A stretch of DNA of 64,000 nucleotides from contig NW_026251769.1 in assembly GCF_025024155.1 (NCBI RefSeq), positions 124,001 through 188,000 of the forward strand, given 5' to 3'. Numbering within the stretch: position 1 is the stretch's first letter; the number at the start of each line of letters is the position of its first letter. The stretch comes from Gamsiella multidivaricata. Taxonomy: Eukaryota; Mortierellomycota; Mortierellomycetes; Mortierellales; Mortierellaceae. Shown in pieces: positions 21,711 through 32,994 of this stretch. The translations under genes were made by a program, and so were the position numbers. The notes below the pieces were generated by a model that did not search any database, was not told where the DNA came from, and saw nothing but the letters and a program-made list of their open reading frames with translations.

Positions 21711-24252
21711 AACAAAAAAAGGAGGAAGAAGGAGGCACTGCCGAGAAAACGGAAAGGGGTGGGCTCTGCCGACCCATCGAACCCACGACCCACTTCTGCA
21801 ACTGCAGCGGACCGTCGCCTCCGCAAGCTGCATATAACCAAGGCACTCACTGTGGGGAGTGTCCAGGCCAACATAAAGCGAATGGATCAGATCTCGGTTG
21901 CAGAAAGCAGGTTCCTTTCAGACAGGCTACGTTCAACGGTTGCGATCCTTAACGCGATCCAGATGAATATGTACGAGGCTATTGCACTGGATATCGCGCG
22001 GCTTGTTCGTTCCAAGGACACAGCGACAGATGTGACACAGCGGAAGGAGGATATTGCAGACATTCTCGACAGCAAGGCCTTCTACTTTGCACTCAACACA
22101 CTCTTGTGCAGTGGTCAAGAAGGACGAGGTTCTCAGGCTGTTCGAGTATCGGTTGCTCCTGCGCGCAGGATGAGCACTCGAAATGCGCCGTTGGTCCCTG
22201 GCGTCCCGCAACCGCAAGCACAGGCACAACCACAACCACAACCACAACCAACAGCCACCCATGCCCGACGTGTCTTTGATGCATACACGACGCTCACCGG
22301 CTTTGTCCCCTTTCGCCAACGAGAACCAGAGATGTTCCCTTCGACGGTCTCGAGGCTTGCTGTTGCGGCGGTCTACAATGCAGTGCGAGTCCATTACTAT
22401 GGCGCAAAGATATATTAAAGAGTGTGCAAGATGTATCCGTTGTGTTCCTTGCTTTTCGGAGTACTAGTGTCGACCATTAGCTCTTCAAATTTCTTTAATA
22501 GTTTTCCGAGAACGAAGAGCGCCCCGAAGCTGTCAATCCAATCGACTACTTCTTCGAAAAGAATACCGAGAAGCGCATGTTTGCAGACTTTGTCAAGGCA
22601 AAGTTCGCAGCTGGCTTCGTGTTCTTGTCAGAGGCGGACCTTGTCTATTTATTCTATACAAGCAATACGACACGGCCAATTATAGTCCGAATGCTGAGCG
22701 ATACAACATCCAACGCTGCGGAAGCCAAGGTCGTCGGCAAGAAAGGATCCTCATCGAAAAGCTGCTATACAGACTGGACTCGGCGACGCGCTTTGACGGG
22801 TATTACAGGAAGGTTTCGATTCAGAGTGACAGACAGCACCACACAAGGTTCAAGCTTCGGGGCATCATCTGCACGAACGGACTGGTGTTGCATCTTCTTG
22901 CGCATGACACAACGACAACGCGACGCCGAACACCCCGCCAAAGCATCAGGGGCGATGACGACGATGAAGAAGAACACGACGACAACGACAACGATGGCGA
23001 CGGCGACGAGGATGTGACCCTGTTCCACGATGTTGACGGTGACTATGACCTCGACGACGCGTTTCTTGAAAGTGGAGGGGACGAATCTGGTACAGATCCG
23101 GTCGCAGCTGCGGCAGGACCCGCCAAGAAGGAACGCATCACGCTCCCGTCTTCGACGCCAGAAAGTTCAAAGCGGCGGAGGCTGTCGATACACCAACTGC
23201 CATCCACAGACCCTACTGCGACTGCTTCGTCCTCATCCAGCTCAGAAGCCCCATCTGGTCCAACGTCAGGCGCAGATACGATCGATGTCACACGCAACAC
23301 CATCAACTGGAAGCGAAGTTCAAAGATCCTAGAAAACGTGGAGGTGCGCTTCAACTCTCCTGGCACTTGTCCACCAGGCGATACTGTGGTCATCGGCATT
23401 GACCCGGGCGAGGTCTACACAATGACAGCGACAAGAATCGACTCCGCCCTACCTACGAAAAGAGAGTCTTTACGAATCTGCAGGGCATTCCTCTACAGGC
23501 CTTACATGCTCTTCAAGCGTCTCCTAGAAAAGCAGAAGGCCGCGGCACGCATTGATGTTCTTGAGGCAAGCCTGCCCTCATTTACCGTGGAGAAGATCGA
23601 GGAATACCTGGCGTATCTGGAGGCGCCTGGCACGGATGGCACCGCCGCGACCGCCACGAGAGTCCGCCTTTTTAACTTTTACAACAGTCAGTGGATGCTA
23701 AGGAAGCGCTGGGATCTTCAAAAGGCTCAACAGGCAACGTATGACTACGCAGTTGCGGCCTTGCTTGACCTCGTCGTCAGCAAGGACTTTGTTGGTCAGC
23801 CGCTGAGCTCGCAGGATGGTGTAAAAGTGGTGTTTGCAATAGGATTGGGCTCTTTTGATTCGCAAACTGGCCTGTCAAGCAAGCATAGCGCACTCGAGAA
23901 GAAATTTGTCGGCAAGGTAAGAAGAAGGAAAAAAAAAAAAAAAAGGGTGGCATACCATCTCTCATCCGCACTGCAACTTTTTCTCATCTGTTTATTTGGT
24001 CCTTGATGCTGCTGATAGGCAAAGGCTATGGGACACACTGTGGTCGGGGCGCACGAGTACTACACCAGTGCTCGGTGCCCTCGTGACCAGTGTATGGCGT
24101 TCTTGGAGTCCGACAAGAGGCGGTCAAAGTACTGCCGAAGCTGTCAAATGTACTTTGATCGCGATATTGTCGGCTCTGAGAACATTGCCACCATGTGTCT
24201 GTCGCAAATTCAGAACCAGTGCCGGCCTGCCAAGTTCATGCCATCAACATAA
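21711..24252 (+). pseudogene. Fanzor (eukaryotic TnpB-like) RuvC nuclease, frame interrupted
   Basis: Coding segments are 21711-22415 (same frame as the XPG part, closed by TAA at 22416), 22502-22650, 22645-23916 and, after a clear GTAAG...GATAG intron, 24019-24252. The first carries a nuclear-localisation-like KKRRKKEALPRKRKG. The third has RKVSIQSD and FKLRGIICTNGLVLHLLA, resembling the Fanzor wedge-like region. The RuvC fold follows: VVIGIDPGEVYTM (Asp codon at 23401), LFNFYNSQWMLRKRWDLQKA, VFAIGLGSF, then AHEYYTSARCP (Glu codon at 24055, the alternative catalytic Glu of Fanzors), a zinc ribbon CPRDQC...CRSC and YFDRDIVGSENIA (Asp codon at 24163). All three RuvC acidic positions are kept. 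An intron 22383-22501 could bypass the TAA in phase. The frame change near 22640 remains unexplained, so it may be recently broken. Confidence 0.7.
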
Positions 24253-25904
24253 TCATAGGGGGCTGGAACCCTCTTTCAAAAAATAACGTGCATGAACACC
24301 CAACCCATTCCGAATTCTAACCAGCCACTTTTTTACTTGATTTGGGTGATTTCTGGTAGACAGATACTGTACAATCAAACGTTCAAGTTATAGGTCAGGT
24401 CTTGCGGCTCCTATGAGGAAGATGTTGTACAACGGAATGTCCATGTCATAAGAGTCCACGAAAGACGCCATAGATCTTGCCTCGGTCAGTCTTAACGGGG
24501 GGCTTTTGTGCATCGACCTTACGGACCCCATTCGTCCATACACTCTACAAACATGCGCGTACGATGATGAGCAATATCATTCATCGCACACTGAGCTGCA
24601 TCGAGTGGACAAAAATAAAATGAACGCCTAGTTTCTAGGCCATGCCAACTACATGCTAAACAGAAACTAGAAAATCAATCCCATGTGTAGCCTATACTAT
24701 GAATCAAAATAATGCCGATCCGGAGACCATTAAAATGAGTCCTTCGCCAGCTAAAGTAATGACCGACTTCCAATCATACCCGGCTACCATGATTAAACGA
24801 GGATGCTGTTGTCGTTGCTGCTGTCTACTACGGGCAGTCCGGAGTGTTACTCATTATAGTATATACTCTTAGTCCTAGTATTCATGACATCTGACCCGTT
24901 TAATCGGCACAGATGGATGGCAAAGGAACGCGCACCGCCCAGTCTTCCTGTTATAGTACATTGCGACGGATCGATGGATAGCTTTTTTTATGAATAACTT
25001 TATTGGCAATTGCCTACTGTTTTGCAACGGAAAGTTGCTTATAAGTGCGCAGCCTGTCCACTTCAAGGCTACCAGAAGATGTACATGCAAGTGCTAAGGC
25101 AGCGCCAACTGCGGAGTCGGATATTGCAAACAGATATAAGGGAACTGTACATTTATCACATATGCCGTTTTTGCTAAATAATCGCACTGGAGAAATTGGT
25201 ATCCGACTGAGCAAACGGACAGTGGGATTGACGACAAGTATATGGAAGCGGCGTGGCACTCTAACAATGCATCACTTTTTAGTTTCTTACTTCGCTAGCT
25301 AACATTTGCTTTCATAACTGTTCTACAGGAAAGTTCGTGTCATGTTCGAGAGGATATACCCCAATGCATTGCGATACATGGCATGTTTAGATCTTACATC
25401 ATTAGCAGCGTGCGAAGCGGCAAGTAAATGGTCAAGGCGATGACAAGGCACGCGTCTTCTACGCCCGAAAACGCGTCTCTGTCCTCGACACCCAGACGCC
25501 TATCTTATAGAACCCTACGTTCTCATTCTCATTGGAACACGGACCGACTACGTTCCAGCGTTTAACGTATCCCAGGTAAACCGTTCAAGCTTCACGCTCA
25601 ATCCAAACGAGGAGCAGCAGTGCTTATTTAGCCTTTATAATAAACGATGAAACTATTGTTGCTTTTTGAACGGAAAACATTTACAACGTTTTAGAATGGG
25701 CCTGTTGGTGAGCCTTTGCCTGCAATATCTGTTATCCGGTCTGCACAAAGACGCACGCAGATGGGTCAATGCGAATGTTATCTATCGTTGAACCTTACTT
25801 CTTGCAACATTTGATTTACTCTCTCTTTTCGACATTCCAACTCCTCATTCTGCCCTTGCACACTCGATTCATTCTCATTCCACTCAGCAAAAGACAAAAA
25901 CCAA
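24253..25904. other. Intergenic; 3' flank of the Fanzor region
   Basis: No gene is supported across 1.65 kb. In known Fanzor loci the guide (omega) RNA lies at or beyond the 3' end of the nuclease gene, so 24253-24600 is where one would be sought. I see no clear terminal inverted repeat by eye. Final bases before 25905 are CT/CA-rich, like the leaders of other genes here. Confidence 0.35.
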
Positions 25905-27467
25905 ATGACGCGCGTCAACCTCGATGGACTACAATCATTCTACGCGTTGAGTAATGCGCGTCAAATCCCTCTTCTCGGTCTCGGGGTCTACCTCATAGAG
26001 CCGGGCAAAGCAACCGAGGACGCCGTCCTCTGGGCACTGCAGGCATGCATCGTTTTATCATCTATCTCCACTGCACACTCCGTTTCATACCCCACTTTAC
26101 ATTTTATCCACCATACCGCAATTTGCTGAAAAGAAGATACGACGGACTTACAGGCTATCATTCCTTCTCTCCCTCTTCCCTTGACGGACATCTTCGCATG
26201 ATGTCCATCTATTACTAGGCAGGATATCGTCATATCGACACGGCATCCATGTACCGCAATGAAGTCAGCGTTGGCAACGCTATCCGAAAGAGGTAAACCT
26301 GCTTTTGCTGTTTCCTATGTTGGTTTACTCCATTGGGTAGTGTTGGAAACAAGCTCTTTTGTAACATCCTTTGACAACCGGTGCCAAACCCCCTCTCCCC
26401 CCATAATAGTGGTATCCCTAGAGACCAGATCTTCGTTACAACCAAGCTGTATGACCATGACCAGGGCTTCGAATCCGCTATTTCGGCGTGCGAACTCTCT
26501 CTGGAGAAACTCGGCTTGGACTATATCGGTAAGATAAGGGCAAAGGCGTATTTGTATTTTATTTCTCATGCAATAATTGCTGGGCACACTGACATTGAAA
26601 TTGTCGAACACGCTGTTTTTGAATGTAGATCTGTATCTTATCCACTCGCCTAACCCTGGACCGGAGCGTCGCAATGATTCTTGGAAGGCGCTGCAGAAGC
26701 TGGTTGCCCTGGGCAAGGTTAAAAGCATAGGTATGCAAAAAACATAGCGATGGTGGATCAATTGTTACTGAGAGTAATGTTGTCTATTTTCCCCCTATGA
26801 CTTCATGCGAGCATTCTGTCTAACCCCTATTTCTCTTTCTCCAGGCGTCTCGAACTATGGAGTGCATCATCTGAAGGAACTGTTGGGGTCTAATCCGACG
26901 ATTCGACCAGTTGTCAATCAGATCGAGGTAAGTTCTCAAAGGAACCAGACATGTTGGGGAAATGACAGCACGAGTGTCCTTTCCCACATTTTCGTCGCAT
27001 CAAAACAAACGGAATCTGATTATATGCTTTTCCCTTATCCACGGTTCGAGTAGGTGCATCCGTGGCTCACCCGCGAGGAAATTGTCTCGTTTTGTGAGTC
27101 TCAGCATATCGCGGTTGAGGCCTACAGTCCTCTCAGTCGTGGACACAAACTGGAGGATCCAATGCTGGGTAAGATTGCAGCAAAGTACTCAAAGTCACCA
27201 GCACAAGTACTGGTCCGCTGGAGTCTTCAAAAGGGATACATTGTCCTACCCAAGAGTGCTCACAAGGACAGAATCGAGCAAAATGCGGATGTGTTCGATT
27301 TCGATCTGGCAGATGGAGATATGAATGTGATGGATTCTTTCAACGAGGGCTATGTTTCTGGTAGGTTTTTAATCTGTTTTAAGAAGGAAACATGTCCATG
27401 GCAGTGCTTGTCTGCTCACATTTTTCTTTGCATATCCTTAGGTTGGGATCCGACTGTTGCGCCTTAG
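25905..27467 (+). CDS. Aldo/keto reductase (AKR family)
   Basis: Seven exons (25905-26042, 26219-26292, 26410-26528, 26629-26730, 26845-26927, 27054-27360, 27442-27467) join in phase to 282 residues, slightly short for an AKR. It is predicted to reduce carbonyls with NADPH in the cytosol. The catalytic tetrad is visible: Asp and Tyr in [15 protein letters not shown], Lys in [10 protein letters not shown] and His in [12 protein letters not shown]. Later motifs are [33 protein letters not shown] and the cofactor-site [19 protein letters not shown]. Intron 1 appears to be GC-AG: the junction must fall at WALQ|AGYRHID, where the genome has CAG|GCATGC. The gene sits between the two XPG-Fanzor copies and looks intact. 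Confidence 0.93.
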
Positions 27468-28062
27468 ATTTCCCTCATGGCTCATAGCCTTGGCTACAGC
27501 GCCTTCAATAGCACCTTTAACAGCGCTTGCAAAGCGAATTGGATGCGAAACAAGTCCAGGATAGCCTTGTGAACACAGCACCGGCTTTGCTGCAGATGTA
27601 CAGAGACGAAATTTTAATAAAAAGAACAACTGTACAAGTATATATGGAAAAGAGATATGATATTGTAAAGCGAGATGCGATAGATAGTTACGAGGGCTGA
27701 GAAAGAGTGAGAGTGAGAGCAGAAAAATGACAACGGCAACAAAATTCAAGTGTAAGTGGAGACAAAAGAAAAAGAGAAAAAGTCGGCAAAAAAAATATTG
27801 ATCTGCTCGGAAATATACGATCTAAATGGCTTCTGTCGTTCTCATCTATGCGCTAGACTGTGTTCCGCACGCATTTCTTGGCAGTTCTGATCCGCATTGC
27901 CAAATTCGCTTCTCCTTTCTCACTCGTTCCTTATCTCGCATCTCAGCCGACAGTTCGCATTTTTCGAGACATAGTGCGTTGGTGGTAACAATATGGCTTT
28001 AATAGGTTGAAGGCGTTGGTTGTTTGCTGCTTCAGTGACTGATAACAAAGCGCCCTCAATCT
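27468..28062. other. Convergent 3'-end region, no gene seen
   Basis: About 600 bases between the AKR stop and the end of the TOM6-like gene on the other strand. AT-rich 3'-UTR-like sequence; short open frames only. Confidence 0.5.
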
Positions 28063-28236
28063 TTAAACGCCCAACATATCACCGAGGCTGCGAAGGAAGG
28101 TAACAGCGAGGCCAAAGACAGTAAGGGAGATCGCGATCGAGGTGTTGCCGGCCCGCTTCTCGGGAGCAGTGATTTCCTGACGGATGAAGTTGGTAATGGC
28201 GTTGCCGCTGCTCTTGGGTGCGATCTTCTTGACCAT
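28063..28236 (-). CDS. Small tail-anchored protein, TOM6-like
   Basis: A single-exon 57-residue frame, too short for many gene finders. It starts MVKKIAPKSSGNAITNF, continues with a polar segment ending in APEKRAG, then one membrane-spanning helix (SIAISLTVFGLAVTFLRSLG) and DMLGV. The layout of a soluble amino part, a C-terminal helix and a tiny tail, plus a pattern like fungal Tom6 (EKxR..I..S..VF..GVAFL.S), suggests a small subunit of the mitochondrial outer-membrane translocase. Similarity is by eye and weak. Codon use is C-rich as in the highly expressed genes of this window. Confidence 0.6.
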   Translation of the reverse strand: MVKKIAPKSSGNAITNFIRQEITAPEKRAGNTSIAISLTVFGLAVTFLRSLGDMLGV

Positions 28237-28379
28237 GGTGATTGTAAGTTCAGGCTGGCTATGAGTATGTGGATGTGAGAAGTATAAGATCCCTTACCCG
28301 ATCAAGTTCATAAACAGTGAGCAGCAGAAAGACTAGTCACACATAGAATCCAGGACAATGGGTGCGAAAATTACGTCAC

Positions 28380-31300
28380 GTCTTGCATCGGCACCGCGAT
28401 GCATATATGTCTTGCACGTTGAACAATAAAGCCGGCGGATGTTGACCTGACCAACAAAATCCTCAGTTCGGACACTTTTTCGAGGTGTAATACTTATTTA
28501 TGCCTAACAATGTAACCAGGCGATCTGGCCTAGAGAGAAGCAGAAACAAAATCATCGGGCACTTAAGACAGTTGCCAATCTGCCTGTATTCCTCGCCTCG
28601 CGCCCTTCTTGCGTACCACTTGTGTTTTTTCGAGGACCATGTTGCGGTTATAAAAGGAATCGAGGTGGACCTCCACATTCTTAAACTTGTCAACGTAGTC
28701 TTTAATGCTTGATCCAAAGCCGCGTAGGGGGGGAGGGGGGTAAGTTGCTTTCGATGCTGCTGACAGATGTCGAGTCGTAGTTTGATTTGTCCTTCCTTTG
28801 TTCTATCCAATGTCGACGTTTTAGTGTGGGCTGATAGACCGCCTTTTGCTTAACAGCAAGGTTATAGAACTTGGCGACCTTTTTCTCACCAGATGGTTTA
28901 TTGACCGCAATATTCGTCCCTGCTCCTTTGTCCAGCTTGGGCCTCTCATGACTGGGCAACAAGGCGCTCGCTTCTATCACAAATGCTTGTCCTAGATCTA
29001 GACCTAAATGCTTGCCCTTGATCCAGACCTAAACTCTTGATCTGCTTGGGATCACATTCTCAAAGATAGACGTCCTGTTTAATCTTCAATACATTCCTAA
29101 ACTCGGTCAATAAATAATCCGCGCTGCCGAGAGTAGAAGTGATGCGAGGAGGTAGCTTAGCCTCGGGAGGCTGTCTGTACTTGTCCGTATTGAGTTCGTT
29201 CAGCTTGAATGCTAACAGCTGGAGCCGAAACTCATCCGTCCGAAGTGAGCCGTGTGCCATACTTCATACATTCGTAATTTAGTTTAGCAAGGCATGTATG
29301 ATGCGATAACCCGCCAGGACAACTATAAAATAGGTGTCCTGGCGGGACCATTAAAGATCCCTCTCTTGTCTCGTTATTTGTTTTCCACTGGTAAAACCTT
29401 ACTTTATTGCAAGCTGCATAGAGCATAACCGCGTCCCTTGTAAGAGCTGAATGCCTCCAATGTGCTGTCTTATCTTATCAAGCAGTGCCATCAAGGTCGT
29501 CGTGTGATACTTTATGAATCTTTTCTATCCCTCTGGCGTATATCTTCCAATGTCGGTGACCAGCTTGGTAATGAAATGTTAAGGTGTCATTTTCGAGGGC
29601 CAATACGACACGTCCACCCGCGCGATATTTTCGGTGCTTGGGAAATCTGGCTTGGCATAGTTTTGAAGTAGCTTTCGCAAGGCCACACCTTGCCAAAAGA
29701 TCTTGGTCAGCTCCAACTCCGAAAGAGATACGAAGATGTCTTCAAAGGGGGTTAGCGGAGCCAGCCTCCGACCACTCATGCAGACCCTGTCTAGAGGAAT
29801 AAAGTTCTCGATTGCTGAAATACCGTGATCAATGCTACCTAATGCATCTGCAGACAAAAGAAGACCCTTTGTCATACAAGCCTTGATCTATTTTGAAAAG
29901 GATGGGCGATGTCAGCAAGACCTTCCTTGACACACTTTGGCGCTGATTGAAGCTACATGTCGGTACCTTCTCACAAAGATCTTTTGAGCCATTGCAGTAA
30001 TGATTCTTTAACTCGACCGAAAGCTGTGTGGCAGTAGATCTCAGAACAGTGGGTCCTGAATATGACATCTTTGTCCCGTCCTTGGTTATGGCTGGCAAGA
30101 ATTTCTTGGCTTTCTCGATGAACCGAAGGACATGGGACCCCGACTCCAAATTGGAGGGGAGTTTGGAGTTGTAGATGCACACAAAAAGCGAGAATAGGAA
30201 TCCCAATTGCTCATTTTTCGTGTCAATCTTGCCGTCGTGCATATCAAGTTCTTAGAGTCCTTGAACAGCCTTATCGGGGTCGTTGTTACTGGCATCATCC
30301 TTGGAGACGCGGAGGCAGAGTTTGTCGAGCAAGATTCTGTCTGTCTCATTGATGCCGGTGGTTGAAAGGCGTCCAATGTGCTGACCAATAGCTCTCTGGT
30401 AGGTACGTTTGGCTTGGGACACGTGGCAAATAGCTTATTGGAGGCAGGTCTCGATCTTTGGCAACAACTCGGATGCCTTGGACTGTTGAAACTCCTTGTT
30501 CAGTGCTCACATAACGTTGACATTAATGGTTCCGACATCGAGTGTCCTCGTTGGATGTCCCTACTGCATAAATATGACCAGATCCGCTTTTCTCTTGTCC
30601 TCCAGCGGTTTTGGACTCACTATCGACGTGTCCTTCTTTTTCTTTTTTTTTTGGGACGCTGGTGTCGCTTTCCAAGGGATTCTCCGGCGGCTCCTTACAT
30701 GGCTTCCACACGTGCTTCTTCAATATGTCCGGTGGTTCGTGCTGAATCATTCGAGACCGCGTCTTGAATGAGAAGAGCTTCTGACACTTGTATTTCCTTC
30801 CAGAGCCGTGAGCAGATGACTGCTGATCAGGAAGACGTCCTCCTCTGGCCTGTAAAACTGGTAGCCTAAAAAAGTTGCAAACATTTATATTAGTTGATTG
30901 CCGCTTTCTTTTTTTTTTAAAAAAAAAAATGCTCAATCGACAAAACTAGCCTATTACCTTGTCTCTGCAAGGAGTAGTTGTCGCTCGACCTTTCTCTTTT
31001 CCAGCAACTCACAGAGAAGACGCCGTCTTTGCATTACATCCTCAACGGTCGCGAGTGTTTGTGTGGAGGTCTGAAGAAATGTAGAGGCTTGCCAACTGCT
31101 CTGTTGTCGATGCATGAAAATTCTCAGAGGTACGGAAGTGCTCGCTGGTCACATTCTTGCTAAGTACTTGACCATGGTCTCCGCATCTGTCAAAAGAATG
31201 AAAAATCATCATCAGAACATATCGCAAGCGTCGTCAAACATATCGTTGGGCATGCTGTTCTTCAAGCACCTGATACTTCTAGTGATTTGATTGGTAATGA

Positions 31301-31810
31301 TTCCAAGTGATGCAGCCGTAGTCGTTTTTAGAAATTGTACAGAGCACAGTAAGATGCACCCTGGAGATACGAAGGCTCCCCAACACACTCGGAGCGTCGT
31401 ACACCAGGAACTTCCTTCTCGATATGGGTCTCCAGATGGTCGTAGTTGTGTCGTAAGCAAGCATATCGCTGTCGGTTGATAGGATTATGTCGTTGGGTTG
31501 GCAGTCGTGAGCAATCACAACGTCAGTAGGACATTCTATGACGTTCCATTCTATGCTGCACATGTATTAAGCAAAACCTTTGCGGAAGTCCACGGACCAG
31601 TAGAAGAAGGCTGTGTTGAAATGAAGTTTCCGCACTTTGTGTATGTCCCTCACGTGTTCTTCTATGTCGCCGATGCATTTCTGGGCGAGCTGGAGAGCAC
31701 CGACACGACGCTTTTGCAAGTCTGTTATTTTTCATCTGGCGAAGGACCATCCAGATAAAGGACTGAGCTCTTTGGGGTCCCAGACTCCGATATCGCTTAT
31801 TCAAGGGCGG
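28380..31810 (-). pseudogene. Decayed XPG-Fanzor copy
   Basis: Read on the - strand from 31810 downward. An XPG-I-like part (31042-31800) has DIILSTDSDMLAYDTTTTIW and LTVLCTISKNDYG, parallel to SADSNLLIY and LLGIVSKNDYT of the 20-kb copy, but with stops and no MGI start. A continuous linker frame (30523-30936) follows. A degenerate Fanzor part ends the module: TDEFRLQLLAFKLNEL (29060-29260), LDLGQAFVIEASALLP with the RuvC-I Asp (about 28990), NLAVKQKAVYQPTLKRRHWI (28800-28870), LLGINKYYTSKKCPN at 28463, then after a TGA and frame change FVGQVNIRRLYCSTCKTYMH. Glu is Lys in NKYYTS and HRD has become HRG, so the RuvC site is dead. Many frameshifts and stops make it a fossil. Confidence 0.75.
28983..29032. 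repeat. 25-base tandem duplication over the RuvC-I motif
   Basis: TGCTTGTCCTAGATCTAGAC and TGCTTGCCCTTGATCCAGAC, each followed by CTAAA, lie side by side in the decayed Fanzor copy. They duplicate the segment that encodes GLDLGQAF on the - strand. Confidence 0.7.
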
Positions 31811-32467
31811 TGTGAGCGTTAGGCAAGGGATGAGTTGTGTAGGTATAGTGAATAAGAGGATAAAATGTAGACCGTTGACACGAAGTGTGGGTGGTGGTTA
31901 ATGGAGATAGAGGGCTGGGCGACCTAGGGACACTGAGAGCAGACAATGGCCTCGTATCCAAGCTTTCGAATTAAGGGCTATAGACCTACAATACCCACCG
32001 CTGACGTTTACAAGATGAATAAGGAAGGTGGCCAAGATGGGGCTAAGCAAGCATCAAAGGATGTACAGCGAATTGTGTTGAGGAGTAAAATGAGAGTGAA
32101 GGAGTGCGTGAAACACATGGCGCCTTTATTTTTTAAACGATAATGACACCCCAAGTAAATGGTTGATCAGACTCAAGACTAACTGCGGGTGGACTGTTCC
32201 ATCGTAGAATCCAACACATAATACCCAACAAGGCTTTATTTCTCAAAAAAGAAAACATGTAATCCACGCTACGGTTGTTATATTACACGACCAGAGGCGC
32301 GATACCCGAGATGAACAGCCGGGTGGAGTGCCTGATACGAATTTCTCCTGGCATTGAGCCTGATGTAGCACATCGCGCCACGAAGCATTCACTGACCTTT
32401 ATCTAAAGGAACATTCAGAAAAGACCTACAATTAGTACACAGATCGACTAAAATTACACCGGAGCAA
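31811..32467. other. Region between the decayed XPG copy and the snoRNA introns
   Basis: No protein gene is supported. The - strand at 32467 follows a strong acceptor (TTTCTCTCCCCAG), so the part just below may be the last exon of the snoRNA host transcript. Its 3' end cannot be placed. Confidence 0.35.
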
Positions 32468-32584
32468 CTGGGGAGAGAAAAATATGAAATGTAGCTAGCC
32501 GACTGTGCTCATTGCTAATCCCTCTGTAACTCAAACATTGCGCGTGCATATCAAGCAAGTTGCCAGCTTGCTTTCCCTTTTGCT

Positions 32585-32690
32585 GATATCAATTTTTGTC
32601 AGTAGTAATTTAAAGGTAGCTAGTGTTTTTTCGTCAGCGTGCAAAATACACATACAGCCAAATGCCAGATTCATCATAAAAATGATATCA
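32585..32690 (-). ncRNA. Box C/D snoRNA, snR13/U15-like, copy C
   Basis: C box ATGATGA at 32671-32677, D box CTGA at 32599-32602, and an extra internal CTGA at 32634-32637. The terminal stem pairs TGATATCATTTTT with AAAAATTGATATC, allowing one bulge. It has the same GGCATTTGG guide and CTGT. The conserved CTAGCTACCTTT near the D box gives eight more bases (GCTACCTT) complementary to rRNA AAGGTAGC, which directly precedes CAAATGCC. It lies in predicted host intron 3. Confidence 0.75.
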
Positions 32691-32994
32691 AACAAAAAGA
32701 AATAACACGCGCACCGTAAGATGAAAATAAGAAAGAAAGGAAAGCAAAAATACCAGTCGAACAATATACGTCGTTCTTACCATTAAAATTAAATATCTCT
32801 CACGATGCGAGGAAGGTATGCAGAGGATTCAGACCGAGATTGAGATCAGATATCCGTCGCTTCTTTCATTCCTCATTCGTGAGAGATTAGCTCTCAGTCC
32901 ATGCTCCAGTTCACTGCCATATATCTATTCGATTAAGACATCAGTCAGTGGTTAGATCGTGTGTCTCATAACGAACGAGAGCATTGGATGTGTT

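Noticed and set aside
22383..22501. Calling the Fanzor region a fully intact gene by using this intron
   Set aside because: The intron removes the TAA in phase, but the frame change near 22640 still lacks a good explanation, so I left it as interrupted.
20300..24900. Terminal inverted repeats bounding the XPG-Fanzor module
   Set aside because: I compared flanks by eye and found only short, unconvincing matches (for example around 24370 and 24425); not reportable without an alignment.
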